Part shown: positions 34,691 to 43,525 of the stretch, piece after piece
Numbering within the stretch: position 1 is the stretch's first letter
Layout: the number at the start of each line of letters is the position of its first letter
Origin: Paenibacillus sp. MSJ-34
GTDB lineage: Bacteria; Bacillota; Bacilli; Paenibacillales; Paenibacillaceae
Reading direction: 5' to 3'
Assembly: GCF_018918005.1 (NCBI RefSeq)
Contig: NZ_JAHLPR010000046.1
Location: 1-58,779, forward strand
Length of the DNA stretch: 58,779 nucleotides
Position numbers and translations under genes: made by a program
Notes under the pieces: model-generated
What the model saw: the letters and a program-made list of their open reading frames with translations, nothing else
The model's database searches: none
What the model was told of the DNA's origin: nothing

Positions 34691-37605
34691 ATTTAACCGC
34701 ACAAGGATACGTTTCTTTGCTTTTGCATGCCCATCTGCCTTATGTGCGCCATCTCGACCGCGACGATTACATGGAGGAACGATGGTTCTACGAGGCGATG
34801 ACCGAGACGTACTTGCCGCTGATCGATTTGTTCGGCCGGCTGACCCGGGACGGCGTTCCGTTCCGGTTAACGATGTCGATGTCCCCCACCCTGCTCGCCA
34901 TGATGGAAGATCCGCTCATGCAAAATCGGTACGAAGCGCATTTGCGCAAGTTGATCCGGCTGGCGGAGATGGAAATCGAGCGCAATGCGGACGAGGCGTC
35001 GATTTTGCCCGTTGCGGCAATGTATTACGAGAAACTGTCCCATTACGCGTCGCTATACCGCGATTGCGGCCGAGATATCATCGCCCCGTTTCGCGAGTAT
35101 CAAGACGCGGGAGCGTTGGAAATTATCGCTTGCGCGGCGACGCACGCATTCCTGCCGCTTCTGAAGCATCCGGAATCGATCGAAGCGCAAATTGCGCTCG
35201 GCGCGGCGGAATACGAGCGCCACTTCCGCCGCAAACCTATCGGCATCTGGCTGCCTGAATGCGGCTATACGCGGGAAATATCGGCCATACTGCACAAGTA
35301 TGGCATCCGGTATTTTATCGCGGATCACCATGCGCTCGAACATGCCCGTCCTCAACCCAAGCGCGGCATGAACTCGCCCGTCATGACGCAGGAAGGCGTT
35401 CATGTCTTCGCGCGGGATCCGGAATCTTCACGGCAAGTGTGGAGCAGCCGCGAAGGATATCCCGGCGATCCCGATTACCGTGAGTATTACCGGGACATCG
35501 GTTTCGATCTCGGTTGGAGAGACGCCGAAGAGTGGGAATATATTAAGCCTTTCCTGCTGTCGGACGGCCAGCGTATACATACCGGTTTGAAATATTATCG
35601 CGTTACCGGCGATTCGCAACCTAAACAGCCTTACGTCGAACATCGGGCGCGGCGGAAGGCCGAGACGCATGCCCGGCATTTTCTCGAATGCCGCGAACGG
35701 CAAATCGGGAGCGGCACGTCTTCATTAGACCGCAAGCCGATCGTACTGTGCCCGTACGACGCCGAACTGTTCGGACATTGGTGGTACGAAGGCCCGTTAT
35801 GGATCGAAGCGCTGTTTCGCGAACTGGAGCGCCGCCCCTATACGGTTGCCATGGTCTCGCCGTCGGATTATTTGCGCATCTATCCGGAGTCCGAAACGGC
35901 GGATATCCCGTTCTCCAGTTGGGGCCGGGGCGGATATGCGGAAGTGTGGCTGCAGGAAGACAACGATTGGATCTACCGCCATTTGCATCGAGCGGAAGAG
36001 CGGCTCGGACAGACCGCGTCGCGGCGGCGAAACGAATTATGGGGCTATCCGGAAACGGCGGAGCGGATCCTCAATCAAGCGGTTCGGGAACTGATGCTTG
36101 CGCAAAGCAGCGACTGGGCGTTCATCATCGATTCCAAAACCGTTCCAAGCTATGCCGTTAAACGTACGTCGCTGCATATCGCCAACGTTCATCGGCTGCT
36201 CGATATGATCGACAGCGGGATATACGAACAAGAAGCGCTGGAGGAGATGGAACGGGCTTTTCCTTGCTTTCCGGCGGCGGATTACCGAATGTATTTGCCC
36301 GAAGAACTCCGGCAAGACGGCGACGAGGCCGGAATATTGCGGCCGCCCTCGTTCGGAAAGGGCCCGGCGGCGATCGTCTCCGACCCCGGAGACGAGGGAA
36401 TGACCGCGCCTCGCTCCGCGGTTCTTCGCAAAACGGTGCTGATGCTTGCCTGGGAATTCCCGCCGCTGATCGTCGGCGGACTCGCGAGAGCCGTTTACGA
36501 TTTGTCGCGCCATCTCGTAAGCGAGCATGCCGACGTTCATGTCATTACCCGGGATACGCCCGAGGCGCCGGCCTATGAAACGATGGAAGGCATTCACGTC
36601 CATCGGGTACGGATATTGCAAACCGCCACGGATATCGATTTTATGGATTGGGTGTTTCAACTGAATGCCGCGATTGCGGATTGCGCCATGGAATTAATCG
36701 CGCAAGGCTGCCGGTTTGATTTCATTCACGCGCATGACTGGCTCGTTTATTATGCGGCTGCGGACCTGAAGGGCGCGACCGGACTGCCGCTCATCGCCAC
36801 CATTCATGCCACCGAGCACGGCCGCAATCACGGCAACATTCATACGGACATTCAGCGCCGCATTCATGAATTGGAGCGGCAGCTCTCCGAAGAAGCGGAC
36901 CGCGTCATCGTATGCAGCCAGGCGATGGTCAAGGAAATTATGGAACTGTTCGCTTTGCCGCGGCATAAATTGACGCTCATCCCGAACGGCGTCGATGCCG
37001 GCGCGGTCGCAGACGCTGCCGATTCGGCTTCATTCCGGCTTCGCTACGCGCAGCCCCATGAGCGTCTGCTGTTCTACGTAGGCCGACTCGTCTACGAGAA
37101 AGGGGTGCATGTCTTAATCGAGGCGATGCCCGCTATTCTACAGCATTGTCCCGAGACGAAGCTGGTGATCGCCGGCACGGGGCCGATGAAGCGTGAACTC
37201 GTCGACTTGGCCGGCCGGCTAGGGCTGGAACGGCATATTATTTTTACCGGTTTTATTCTTGACGACGAGCGAAACGGGCTGCTGCAAGCCGCCGACGTAT
37301 GCGTGTTCCCAAGCTTATACGAACCGTTCGGCATCGTGGCGCTGGAAGCGATGCAAAGCGGCACCCCCGTCGTCGTATCCGATACCGGCGGCTTCGCCGA
37401 ATTGATCGAGCATGGCGTCGACGGCTTCAAAGCTTTGCCGGGACATCGAGAATCGCTCGCATGGCATATTACCGAGATGCTGCTGAACGGAGAGCGTGCG
37501 GCCTCCATGGCCGCAGCGGCGCAGCGCAAAGTGAAACGATCGTATCATTGGCAATCCATTGCCGTAACGACGCGACAAGTGTATGAAGGAGTGATGACCC
37601 GATGA
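34687..37605 (+). CDS. GH57 alpha-glucan branching enzyme fused to GT4 glycogen-synthase-like domain
   Basis: 972-aa fusion. Residues 1 to about 545 are GH57 (DUF1957 type): HAHLPYV motif near residue 14, nucleophile Glu191 in IWLPECGY and acid Asp358 in CPYDAELFGHWWYEGP. Residues about 582-972 are a GT-B retaining transferase with WEFPPLIVGGLARAVYDLSR (nucleotide-sugar synthase-type Gly loop), FYVGRLVYEKG, and EPFGIVALEAM. GH57 enzymes create alpha-1,6 branches and the GT4 domain elongates alpha-1,4 chains from a nucleotide-glucose, so one polypeptide could both extend and branch an alpha-glucan. It is coupled to both neighbours by ATGA overlaps. It is cytoplasmic, with no signal peptide. 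Confidence 0.9.
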   Translation: MNLTAQGYVSLLLHAHLPYVRHLDRDDYMEERWFYEAMTETYLPLIDLFGRLTRDGVPFRLTMSMSPTLLAMMEDPLMQNRYEAHLRKLIRLAEMEIERNADEASILPVAAMYYEKLSHYASLYRDCGRDIIAPFREYQDAGALEIIACAATHAFLPLLKHPESIEAQIALGAAEYERHFRRKPIGIWLPECGYTREISAILHKYGIRYFIADHHALEHARPQPKRGMNSPVMTQEGVHVFARDPESSRQVWSSREGYPGDPDYREYYRDIGFDLGWRDAEEWEYIKPFLLSDGQRIHTGLKYYRVTGDSQPKQPYVEHRARRKAETHARHFLECRERQIGSGTSSLDRKPIVLCPYDAELFGHWWYEGPLWIEALFRELERRPYTVAMVSPSDYLRIYPESETADIPFSSWGRGGYAEVWLQEDNDWIYRHLHRAEERLGQTASRRRNELWGYPETAERILNQAVRELMLAQSSDWAFIIDSKTVPSYAVKRTSLHIANVHRLLDMIDSGIYEQEALEEMERAFPCFPAADYRMYLPEELRQDGDEAGILRPPSFGKGPAAIVSDPGDEGMTAPRSAVLRKTVLMLAWEFPPLIVGGLARAVYDLSRHLVSEHADVHVITRDTPEAPAYETMEGIHVHRVRILQTATDIDFMDWVFQLNAAIADCAMELIAQGCRFDFIHAHDWLVYYAAADLKGATGLPLIATIHATEHGRNHGNIHTDIQRRIHELERQLSEEADRVIVCSQAMVKEIMELFALPRHKLTLIPNGVDAGAVADAADSASFRLRYAQPHERLLFYVGRLVYEKGVHVLIEAMPAILQHCPETKLVIAGTGPMKRELVDLAGRLGLERHIIFTGFILDDERNGLLQAADVCVFPSLYEPFGIVALEAMQSGTPVVVSDTGGFAELIEHGVDGFKALPGHRESLAWHITEMLLNGERAASMAAAAQRKVKRSYHWQSIAVTTRQVYEGVMTR

Positions 37606-40019
37606 AAGCTGTTATTATGGCCGGTGGAAAAGGAACGCGCCTGCGTCCTCTTACTTTGGATACCCCCAAGCCTATGGTCCCGCTGTTAAATCGTCCTTGT
37701 ATGGAATACATTATCGAATTGCTGAAATCGAGCGGCATAACGGATATTGCCGTAACGGTTCAATATTTGCCGGAAGTGATTCGCGGCCATTTCGGAGACG
37801 GGGCGGAATTCGGCGTCGACCTTCGCTATTTCGAAGAGACCGAACCGCTCGGGACGGCCGGCAGCATCAAAAACGCCGAAAGCTTCCTGGACGAACCGTT
37901 CATCGTCATTAGCGGCGACGCGCTGACCGATTTTCAGTTGCGCGACGCGATCGCCTATCATGGGCAGAAAAAAGCGCTGGCCACGCTCGTGCTGACCAGG
38001 GTTCCTACCCCGCTCGAATACGGCGTCGTCATGACGGATCGCGAAGGCCGGATTACCCGTTTCTTGGAAAAGCCGAGTTGGAGCGAAGTGTTTAGCGATA
38101 CGGTCAACACGGGCATTTACATACTCGACCCGAGCATCTTCGCTTATATGCATCCCGGAGAAATATGCGATTTCAGCATGGATTTGTTTCCGGCGCTGCT
38201 GCGGGACAACGCTCCGCTATACGGCTATGTGGCCGAAGGATATTGGTCGGATATCGGCACATTGCAGCAATACCGGCAGACGCAGTTCGATATGCTCGAC
38301 CGCAAAGTGAACGTTCGCATCGCGGCGGACGAAGTGCTGCCTGGCATTTATATGGAAAACAACATCAACCTGCCCGAGCGCGTCAAATGCATCGGCCCCG
38401 CCTATATCGGCACGGACTGTACGATCGAGAACGACGCGATCATCGGGGAATACAGCGTTCTGGGCAAATCGAACCGCGTCTCTTCCGCCGCGGCGACGGA
38501 ACGTTCCATTATATGGAACGGAAATTATATCGGCCGGCAAAGCGAGGTGCGCGGCGCCTTGCTCTGCCACCGCACCAACATCGGCGACGGCGTCCAACTG
38601 CACGAAGGAGTTGTCGTCGGCACGGGGAGCGAGATCGGTTCCAAAGCGACGGTGAAATCGAACGTGAAGATATGGCCGGACAAACGGATTCAATCGAACG
38701 CCGTTCTGCACTCCTCCATGATCTGGAACGAGCTGGCCGACAATCAATTGTTCCGCGGCCAAGGAATTAGCGGCGTTCCGAACGTGGATATGACGCCGGA
38801 ATTTGCCGGCAAGCTCGCGTCGGCTTACGGCTCCACGCTCCGTCGGGGAGCCACGATCGGCATGTGCCGCTCGCCGCATCCGTTCGCCGGCATGATGCAA
38901 TCGGCTTTCGCGGCAGGGCTGCAATCGGCGGGCATTCACGTCATGGATCTCGGCATAGCTTCCGATGCGGTATGCAGGCACGCCGTCCAAACGCTGCGGC
39001 TTGACGGCGCCGTCTATTTGCGGCAGCAGCGCTCCGGCCGCGGTTCGAAGCTGAACATCGAGTTCATCGACAAGCAAGGTTACCCGCTCGCCAAAAACCA
39101 GGAGCGCAAAATCGAAAATGCGTACCGGCAAGAAGATTACGCGCGCAGCGAATCGGAGCGGATCGGCCATCTTCGCAGCTATGAGTATGCCGAAGCGGAT
39201 TATATGCAGGAACTATGCGGCGAAATTCGGTTCCATACGATCGGGGGCTCGGGAATAAAAATCGTCCTGCAATACGATCCGAGAGATCACGGCAGGCTGA
39301 TCGAACATTGGTCGCAGCGTCTCGGCTGCAAACGAATCGTCATCCACTCGGACCAGGAGCAAGGAATCGCCTATCATGTCGTCAAGAACGAAGCGGACAT
39401 CGGCATCCATTTTCACGGAAGCCATCAAGGTGTAACGATTGTGACGCATGAAGGCAAGCCTGTGAAAGACGAACTTCTGCTCGCGCTCAAAGTACTGGCA
39501 TTCGCCAGAACGGAACGAAGCGGCGTACTCGGCATCCCGGTCAGCGCGCCGCAGATCGTCGAAGCGGTGGCCGCCGGAAGCGGCGTCCGGATCGTCCGTA
39601 CGAAGGAGAACGCTCGGGCGCTGCTGGAGGCGAGCGAGGATGTTGTCTTTCACCCGCTGCTGGACAACGTATATGCGGTAAGCCTTATTCTTGAAACGTT
39701 GGCCAGGGAAAAGCTCGCCTTTGCGGAACTTCTGCGGCATATTCCGGATTTTCATATGGCCAAACAGGAAATACCGTTCGCTTGGGACGATAAAGGAATG
39801 ATTATGCGTCAAATGATGAGCGAGGCGGAGCATAAAACGATCGAACTCGTCGACGGCATCAAAATATATAGCGAAGAAGGATGGGTATTGATTTTGCCCG
39901 ATCAGGACGAACCGGCCTTTCGCATCATCGCGCAGGCCAAAACGGCGCTGCATGCGCAAAACATCCTTTCCCGCTACACCGAGCGGATTAAAAATTCGCA
40001 TCAATCGTTAAGGAAGTGA
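37602..40019 (+). CDS. Nucleotidyltransferase fused to a degenerate phosphomannomutase domain
   Basis: 805 aa. Residues 1-235 are a sugar-phosphate nucleotidyltransferase (AVIMAGGKGTRLRPLT signature, SGDALTDF metal site, GYWSDIGTLQQY). A left-handed beta-helix follows (about 245-370). The C-terminal part is phosphohexomutase-like but lacks the catalytic phosphoserine loop (TASHNP type); the corresponding place reads VYLRQQRSGRGSK. The mutase half is therefore probably inactive and perhaps regulatory, as in other GMPP-PMM-like fusions. In this operon it likely supplies the nucleotide-glucose donor for the GT4 domain; the base and sugar are not predictable. Confidence 0.88.
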   Translation: MKAVIMAGGKGTRLRPLTLDTPKPMVPLLNRPCMEYIIELLKSSGITDIAVTVQYLPEVIRGHFGDGAEFGVDLRYFEETEPLGTAGSIKNAESFLDEPFIVISGDALTDFQLRDAIAYHGQKKALATLVLTRVPTPLEYGVVMTDREGRITRFLEKPSWSEVFSDTVNTGIYILDPSIFAYMHPGEICDFSMDLFPALLRDNAPLYGYVAEGYWSDIGTLQQYRQTQFDMLDRKVNVRIAADEVLPGIYMENNINLPERVKCIGPAYIGTDCTIENDAIIGEYSVLGKSNRVSSAAATERSIIWNGNYIGRQSEVRGALLCHRTNIGDGVQLHEGVVVGTGSEIGSKATVKSNVKIWPDKRIQSNAVLHSSMIWNELADNQLFRGQGISGVPNVDMTPEFAGKLASAYGSTLRRGATIGMCRSPHPFAGMMQSAFAAGLQSAGIHVMDLGIASDAVCRHAVQTLRLDGAVYLRQQRSGRGSKLNIEFIDKQGYPLAKNQERKIENAYRQEDYARSESERIGHLRSYEYAEADYMQELCGEIRFHTIGGSGIKIVLQYDPRDHGRLIEHWSQRLGCKRIVIHSDQEQGIAYHVVKNEADIGIHFHGSHQGVTIVTHEGKPVKDELLLALKVLAFARTERSGVLGIPVSAPQIVEAVAAGSGVRIVRTKENARALLEASEDVVFHPLLDNVYAVSLILETLAREKLAFAELLRHIPDFHMAKQEIPFAWDDKGMIMRQMMSEAEHKTIELVDGIKIYSEEGWVLILPDQDEPAFRIIAQAKTALHAQNILSRYTERIKNSHQSLRK

Positions 40020-40023
40020 TGGA

Positions 40024-41988
40024 GTGCCGAGACATCTCGTCGTCGGGAACGGCAAATTATTGGTCAACCTGGATCGAAACGGATATATTCGCGACATCTA
40101 TTTTCCATATGTGGGTCAGTTGAATCATGTCGGCGGCTATTTGTGCCGCGTCGGCTGCTGGGCGGACGGCCGGTTCACCTGGCTGGAAGATCCGGAATGG
40201 GATTTTCGCTTAAGCTATGCGGACGAGTCGCTTGTCACCTCGGTCAGCGCCACCCACCCCGGTTTGGAATTGACGCTCCGTTTCAACGACGGCGTTCATC
40301 AACGGGATTGCATCTATTTGAAAAAAATAACGGCGATCAATCATAGCGGCTCGGACCGCGAAATCCGCCTCTTTTTTCACCAAGATCTCGTCATCAACGA
40401 AACGGAGGTCGGAGATACGGCCGTCTTCTATCCGTTCAACCGGACGGTCTATCATTATAAAAAAAATATATACTTCATGTTCAACGGCCGGACCGGCGAA
40501 GAAGGCATCTATCAATTTTCGACCGGGATCAAAAGGTTCCATCAAGCGGAAGGCACGTGGAAGGATGCGGAGGACGGCCATTTAATGGGAAATCCGATCG
40601 CCCAAGGCTCCGTGGACAGTACGATCAGCTTGCGGACGTTCGTCCCGTCGCACGCGCAGCGGGATCTTTACTATTGGTTTGCTGCGGGGCATAGTTTGGA
40701 GGAAGTCAAAAAGCTCGATGCGTATGTCAGAGACAGCGGTCCGGACAATTTGTTGAACCGCGTCATGATCTACTGGCAAAGATGGGCGAATAAAACGGAA
40801 TGGGATTTCGCCGACCTGAACGAAGGCGTCGCCAAGCTGTTCAAGCACAGCCTGCTTATGATCCGCGCGCAATCGGATGCGAACGGCGCCGTCATCGCCG
40901 CCAACGATACGGACATTTTGCAATATAACCGCGATCATTACAGTTATATGTGGCCGCGGGACGGCGCGCTGATTGCGCTCGCCATGTCGATGGCCGGATA
41001 TCACGGGACGACCGCTCCTTTCTACCGTTTCTGCGCCGATGCGCTGACGCCGGAAGGCTGCCTGCAGCATAAGTACAATCCGGACGGCACGGTCGGCTCC
41101 AGTTGGCATCCGTATTGGCAGGACGGCAACATTCAGCTTCCCATTCAAGAGGATGAAACGGCGCTCGTACTGTATGCGTTATGGAAAGATTACGAGAGGC
41201 ACGGCGATATCGAACTGCCGCAGTCGCTCTACCGCTCGCTCATCCGGCCGGCGGCGAATTTCCTGTGCGAACATATGGACCCGGGGCTCGGTTTGCCGCT
41301 GCCGAGCTACGATCTGTGGGAGGAACGGTACGGCATATTCGCTTTTACGGCGGCCGCGGTATACGGCGGCCTCGCCGCCGCCGCCGACTTCTCCTCCCTG
41401 TTCGGGGACGATCGGCGGGCGCTACGGTACCGGAACGCCGCGGAGAACGTCAAGTCGGCCATGCTGCGCCATTTGTGGAACGAGGAGCATGCTTGTTTCG
41501 CGCGCGGCTTATACCGCAAGGACGGAAGTTGGGTTCAAGATATGACCCCGGAGAGCAGCATCGCCGGCATTTTCCGGTTCGGCGTGCTGCCCGCTTCCGA
41601 CGAACGGATGGCCGCGACGATGGAACGGATTCGGCGCAAGCTGACCGTGCAAACCGAAGTCGGCGGCATCGCCCGGTATTACCATGATTACTACTTTCAG
41701 CGCAGCGCGGAGATCGATCGCATTCCGGGCAATCCTTGGATCATATGCACGTTATGGCTTGCCGACTACGATATTGCCGCCGCCCGTACGCCCGTCGAGT
41801 TGTCCGGCCCGCGCGCGGCGCTGGAGTGGGCCGTGAAGCATAGCATGGAGAGCGGGATGCTGCCGGAGCAGCTGGACCCGTTTACGGGAGCTCCCGTTTC
41901 CGTCGCGCCGCTCACCTGGTCCCACGCGACGTTCGTGTCCACCGTCATCGGATACGTGGGCAAATACCGCGCGCTGGCAGGCGGATGA
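40024..41988 (+). CDS. GH15 glucoamylase/glucodextranase-like enzyme
   Basis: 654 aa from a GTG (AAGGAAGTGATGGA upstream). An N-terminal beta-sandwich domain (1 to about 255) precedes the (alpha/alpha)6 barrel. GH15 signatures are present: YSYMWPRDGAL, the catalytic acid Glu in SYDLWEERYG (433/434) and the catalytic base Glu615 in MLPEQLDPFTG. There is no signal peptide, so it acts inside the cell, releasing glucose from alpha-glucans. It is last in the operon, five bases after the nucleotidyltransferase gene. It may degrade or trim the polymer made by the GH57-GT4 protein; trehalose or dextran-type specificity cannot be excluded. Confidence 0.88.
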   Translation: MPRHLVVGNGKLLVNLDRNGYIRDIYFPYVGQLNHVGGYLCRVGCWADGRFTWLEDPEWDFRLSYADESLVTSVSATHPGLELTLRFNDGVHQRDCIYLKKITAINHSGSDREIRLFFHQDLVINETEVGDTAVFYPFNRTVYHYKKNIYFMFNGRTGEEGIYQFSTGIKRFHQAEGTWKDAEDGHLMGNPIAQGSVDSTISLRTFVPSHAQRDLYYWFAAGHSLEEVKKLDAYVRDSGPDNLLNRVMIYWQRWANKTEWDFADLNEGVAKLFKHSLLMIRAQSDANGAVIAANDTDILQYNRDHYSYMWPRDGALIALAMSMAGYHGTTAPFYRFCADALTPEGCLQHKYNPDGTVGSSWHPYWQDGNIQLPIQEDETALVLYALWKDYERHGDIELPQSLYRSLIRPAANFLCEHMDPGLGLPLPSYDLWEERYGIFAFTAAAVYGGLAAAADFSSLFGDDRRALRYRNAAENVKSAMLRHLWNEEHACFARGLYRKDGSWVQDMTPESSIAGIFRFGVLPASDERMAATMERIRRKLTVQTEVGGIARYYHDYYFQRSAEIDRIPGNPWIICTLWLADYDIAAARTPVELSGPRAALEWAVKHSMESGMLPEQLDPFTGAPVSVAPLTWSHATFVSTVIGYVGKYRALAGG

Positions 41989-41995
41989 CATGCGA

Positions 41996-42035
41996 ATGGC
42001 CCCGCTGTATTTCGATACGGCGGGGCCATTCTTTT
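41996..42035 (+). terminator. Terminator of the alpha-glucan operon
   Basis: ATGGCCCCGC / GCGGGGCCAT stem followed by TCTTTTCCC. Confidence 0.88.
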
Positions 42036-42064
42036 CCCGGAAGAAGCGGCGGGAACGGTTGAGC

Positions 42065-42400
42065 TGCGGACCGTAGGTCCGTTATTTTGCCCAAAACGGG
42101 CTTTCACGCGGGTACAACGGACAAACCTTATAAAAGACGTTGCAACGCTAATGTTGCATTGCGGACAGAGGATTCCTTATTTGGTAAAAATACGCCCTCT
42201 TCGGCATGTTGGAGGACGGAGAAGCCGTTATCTGTGACAAATTGTCTTATTTGGGCGCATTCCGGGTCAATTAGCGGAAGGTGTGTCCGTCAATCACTGA
42301 AAAACGCTCATTTAACCAATTTAACGGAACCTGGGTCCGCCAAGTCACACGCAGACGCAGCTTTTCGCATGAACCATTCGCAATACGGACAGATGTTCTG
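42065..42400. repeat. Tract of degenerate CGGA/TCCG dyad boxes
   Basis: Boxes of the form (T)AACGGA-N5to7-TCCGTTA, centred near 42074, 42124, 42170, 42222, 42282, 42332 and 42393. The best are GCGGACCGTAGGTCCGTTA (42066-42084) and TAACGGAACCTGGGTCCGCC (42322-42341). Centre spacings alternate around 47-52 and 60-61 bp, as in the four-box elements, so this looks like overlapping or decayed elements. It follows the GH15 terminator. Confidence 0.55.
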
Positions 42401-42557
42401 TTATCTGTGATAGAGTTCCGAATTCCTCGGGATTTTGGTAATATAGAGTATCCATATCCGGAAGATAGACATGCAAGTATTTTTTTCTTCATGATTGGAG
42501 TACTCCTTTCTAAAAATGGAAGATAGAACTGAAATAATAAAGAATAGTAACAAATCT
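42401..42557. other. Gap between repeat tracts
   Basis: A/T-rich. It contains the short dyad GGAGTACTCC (42497-42506) and a minus-strand ATG at 42492 with a good ribosome site, whose frame only reads through the repeat tract. No supported gene. Confidence 0.4.
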
Positions 42558-42743
42558 GCTGGATTTTGTCCAATGTTCTCACCGTTTGGCCGCCGTTACA
42601 CGGCCTTTCATTGGAATTCATCCAATAGCTTATTGAATAACAGGGCTGAGATGGCGAAAACGGCATGAATGCATTGGAGGTTTTCCAATGGAAACCCGTT
42701 CCGGCCGGCAAAATAGCACGATCTATTGGACATTTTCCAATAG
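42558..42743. repeat. Four-box intergenic element E3
   Basis: Four hairpin-forming dyads: TGGATTTTGTCCA (42560-42572), ATTGGA-N5-TCCAAT (42610-42626), CATTGGA-N5-TCCAATG (42672-42690) and CTATTGGA-N5-TCCAATAG (42723-42743). Centres are 52, 63 and 52 bp apart. Spacers 1 and 3 are related as inverted sequences rich in GGCC/CCGG. The element ends about 45 bp before the ahpC terminator. Confidence 0.8.
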
Positions 42744-42787
42744 ACGCGCGGACGCGCAAGCCAAGTTAGAAATGATGTTCTTATTAA

Positions 42788-42836
42788 GAAAAAGAAGCTC
42801 CCGACTCCGCTTTCACAGCGGGTTAGGAGCTTCTTT
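42788..42836 (-). terminator. Terminator of the peroxiredoxin gene
   Basis: AAAGAAGCTCC / GGAGCTTCTTT stem with a TTTTCTT tail on the minus strand, directly after the stop at 42841. Confidence 0.88.
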
Positions 42837-42840
42837 CCCA

Positions 42841-43389
42841 TTACTTCGCTACAAGATGCTTGTCGCCGGGTTTCCAGTTCATCGGGCACAATCCGCCGGA
42901 TTGAAGCGCTTGAAGCACGCGCAGCGTTTCATCAACGCTGCGTCCTACGTCGTTGTGGTTCACGACCTGATATTTCAACTCTCCTTCCGGATCGATGATG
43001 AATAACCCGCGCAGCGCGACGCCTTCTTCTTCGATCAGTACGCCGTAATCCCGGGCTACGTTCTTCGTAATATCGGAAGCGAGCGGGAAGTTCAACGGGC
43101 CGAGGCCGTTGTTTTCCACCGGCGTGTTGATCCAAGCGCGATGGCTGTGAATGGAGTCGACGCTTACGCCCAAAATTTCGGTGTCCAACTTCCGGAATGC
43201 TTCGGCGGCATGGCTCAGCGCCGTAATTTCCGTCGGGCAGACGAAAGTGAAATCGAGCGGATAGAAGAACAATACGAGCCATTTTCCTTTGTAATCGGAT
43301 AACGAAATCGAGCCGAATTGTGTGCCGTCGCCGGATACCGTCTCCATGCTGAAGTCCGGAGCCGGTCTTCCTACGAAACGCTCTGGCAT
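42841..43389 (-). CDS. AhpC-type 2-Cys peroxiredoxin
   Basis: 182 aa. The peroxidatic Cys lies in [14 protein letters not shown] (near residue 51) and the resolving Cys in [11 protein letters not shown] near the C-terminus, so this is a typical 2-Cys peroxiredoxin that reduces H2O2 and organic peroxides. The partner reductase ahpF is not nearby. It is monocistronic with its own terminator, and an AT-rich dyad resembling a PerR box lies in the promoter region. Confidence 0.93.
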   Translation of the reverse strand: MPERFVGRPAPDFSMETVSGDGTQFGSISLSDYKGKWLVLFFYPLDFTFVCPTEITALSHAAEAFRKLDTEILGVSVDSIHSHRAWINTPVENNGLGPLNFPLASDITKNVARDYGVLIEEEGVALRGLFIIDPEGELKYQVVNHNDVGRSVDETLRVLQALQSGGLCPMNWKPGDKHLVAK

Positions 43390-43410
43390 GGTAAATCCCC
43401 CCTTCTATTT

Positions 43411-43425
43411 TCATAATTGTAATTA
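43411..43425. promoter_or_regulatory. PerR-like box before the peroxiredoxin gene
   Basis: TCATAATTGTAATTA matches 10 of the 14 fixed positions of the PerR consensus (TTATAAT-N-ATTATAA) as I remember it. It is plausible but not decisive. Confidence 0.35.
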
Positions 43426-43471
43426 AACTCGTATTTTATTCAGGCAAAAGCAAAAAAACGATTTCGGGCAC

Positions 43472-43506
43472 AAAAAAGCCAAGGGAACGTATCTTGCTCC
43501 CTTGGC
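43472..43506 (-). terminator. Terminator of leuB
   Basis: GCCAAGGGA / TCCCTTGGC hairpin with TTTTTTG on the minus strand. Confidence 0.88.
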
Positions 43507-43525
43507 CTGTATTCATTACTGCTTA

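Noticed and set aside
42271-42492. A 73-codon minus-strand ORF starting MKKKILACL with a good AAAGGAG site
   Set aside because: After about 20 codons the frame simply reads through the degenerate CGGA/TCCG repeat tract; no homologue or conserved pattern. A very short peptide cannot be excluded.
42558-42743. Possible CRISPR array (regularly spaced palindromic repeats)
   Set aside because: Repeats are only 13-21 bp and imperfect, there are four units with unequal spacing, and no cas genes are present.
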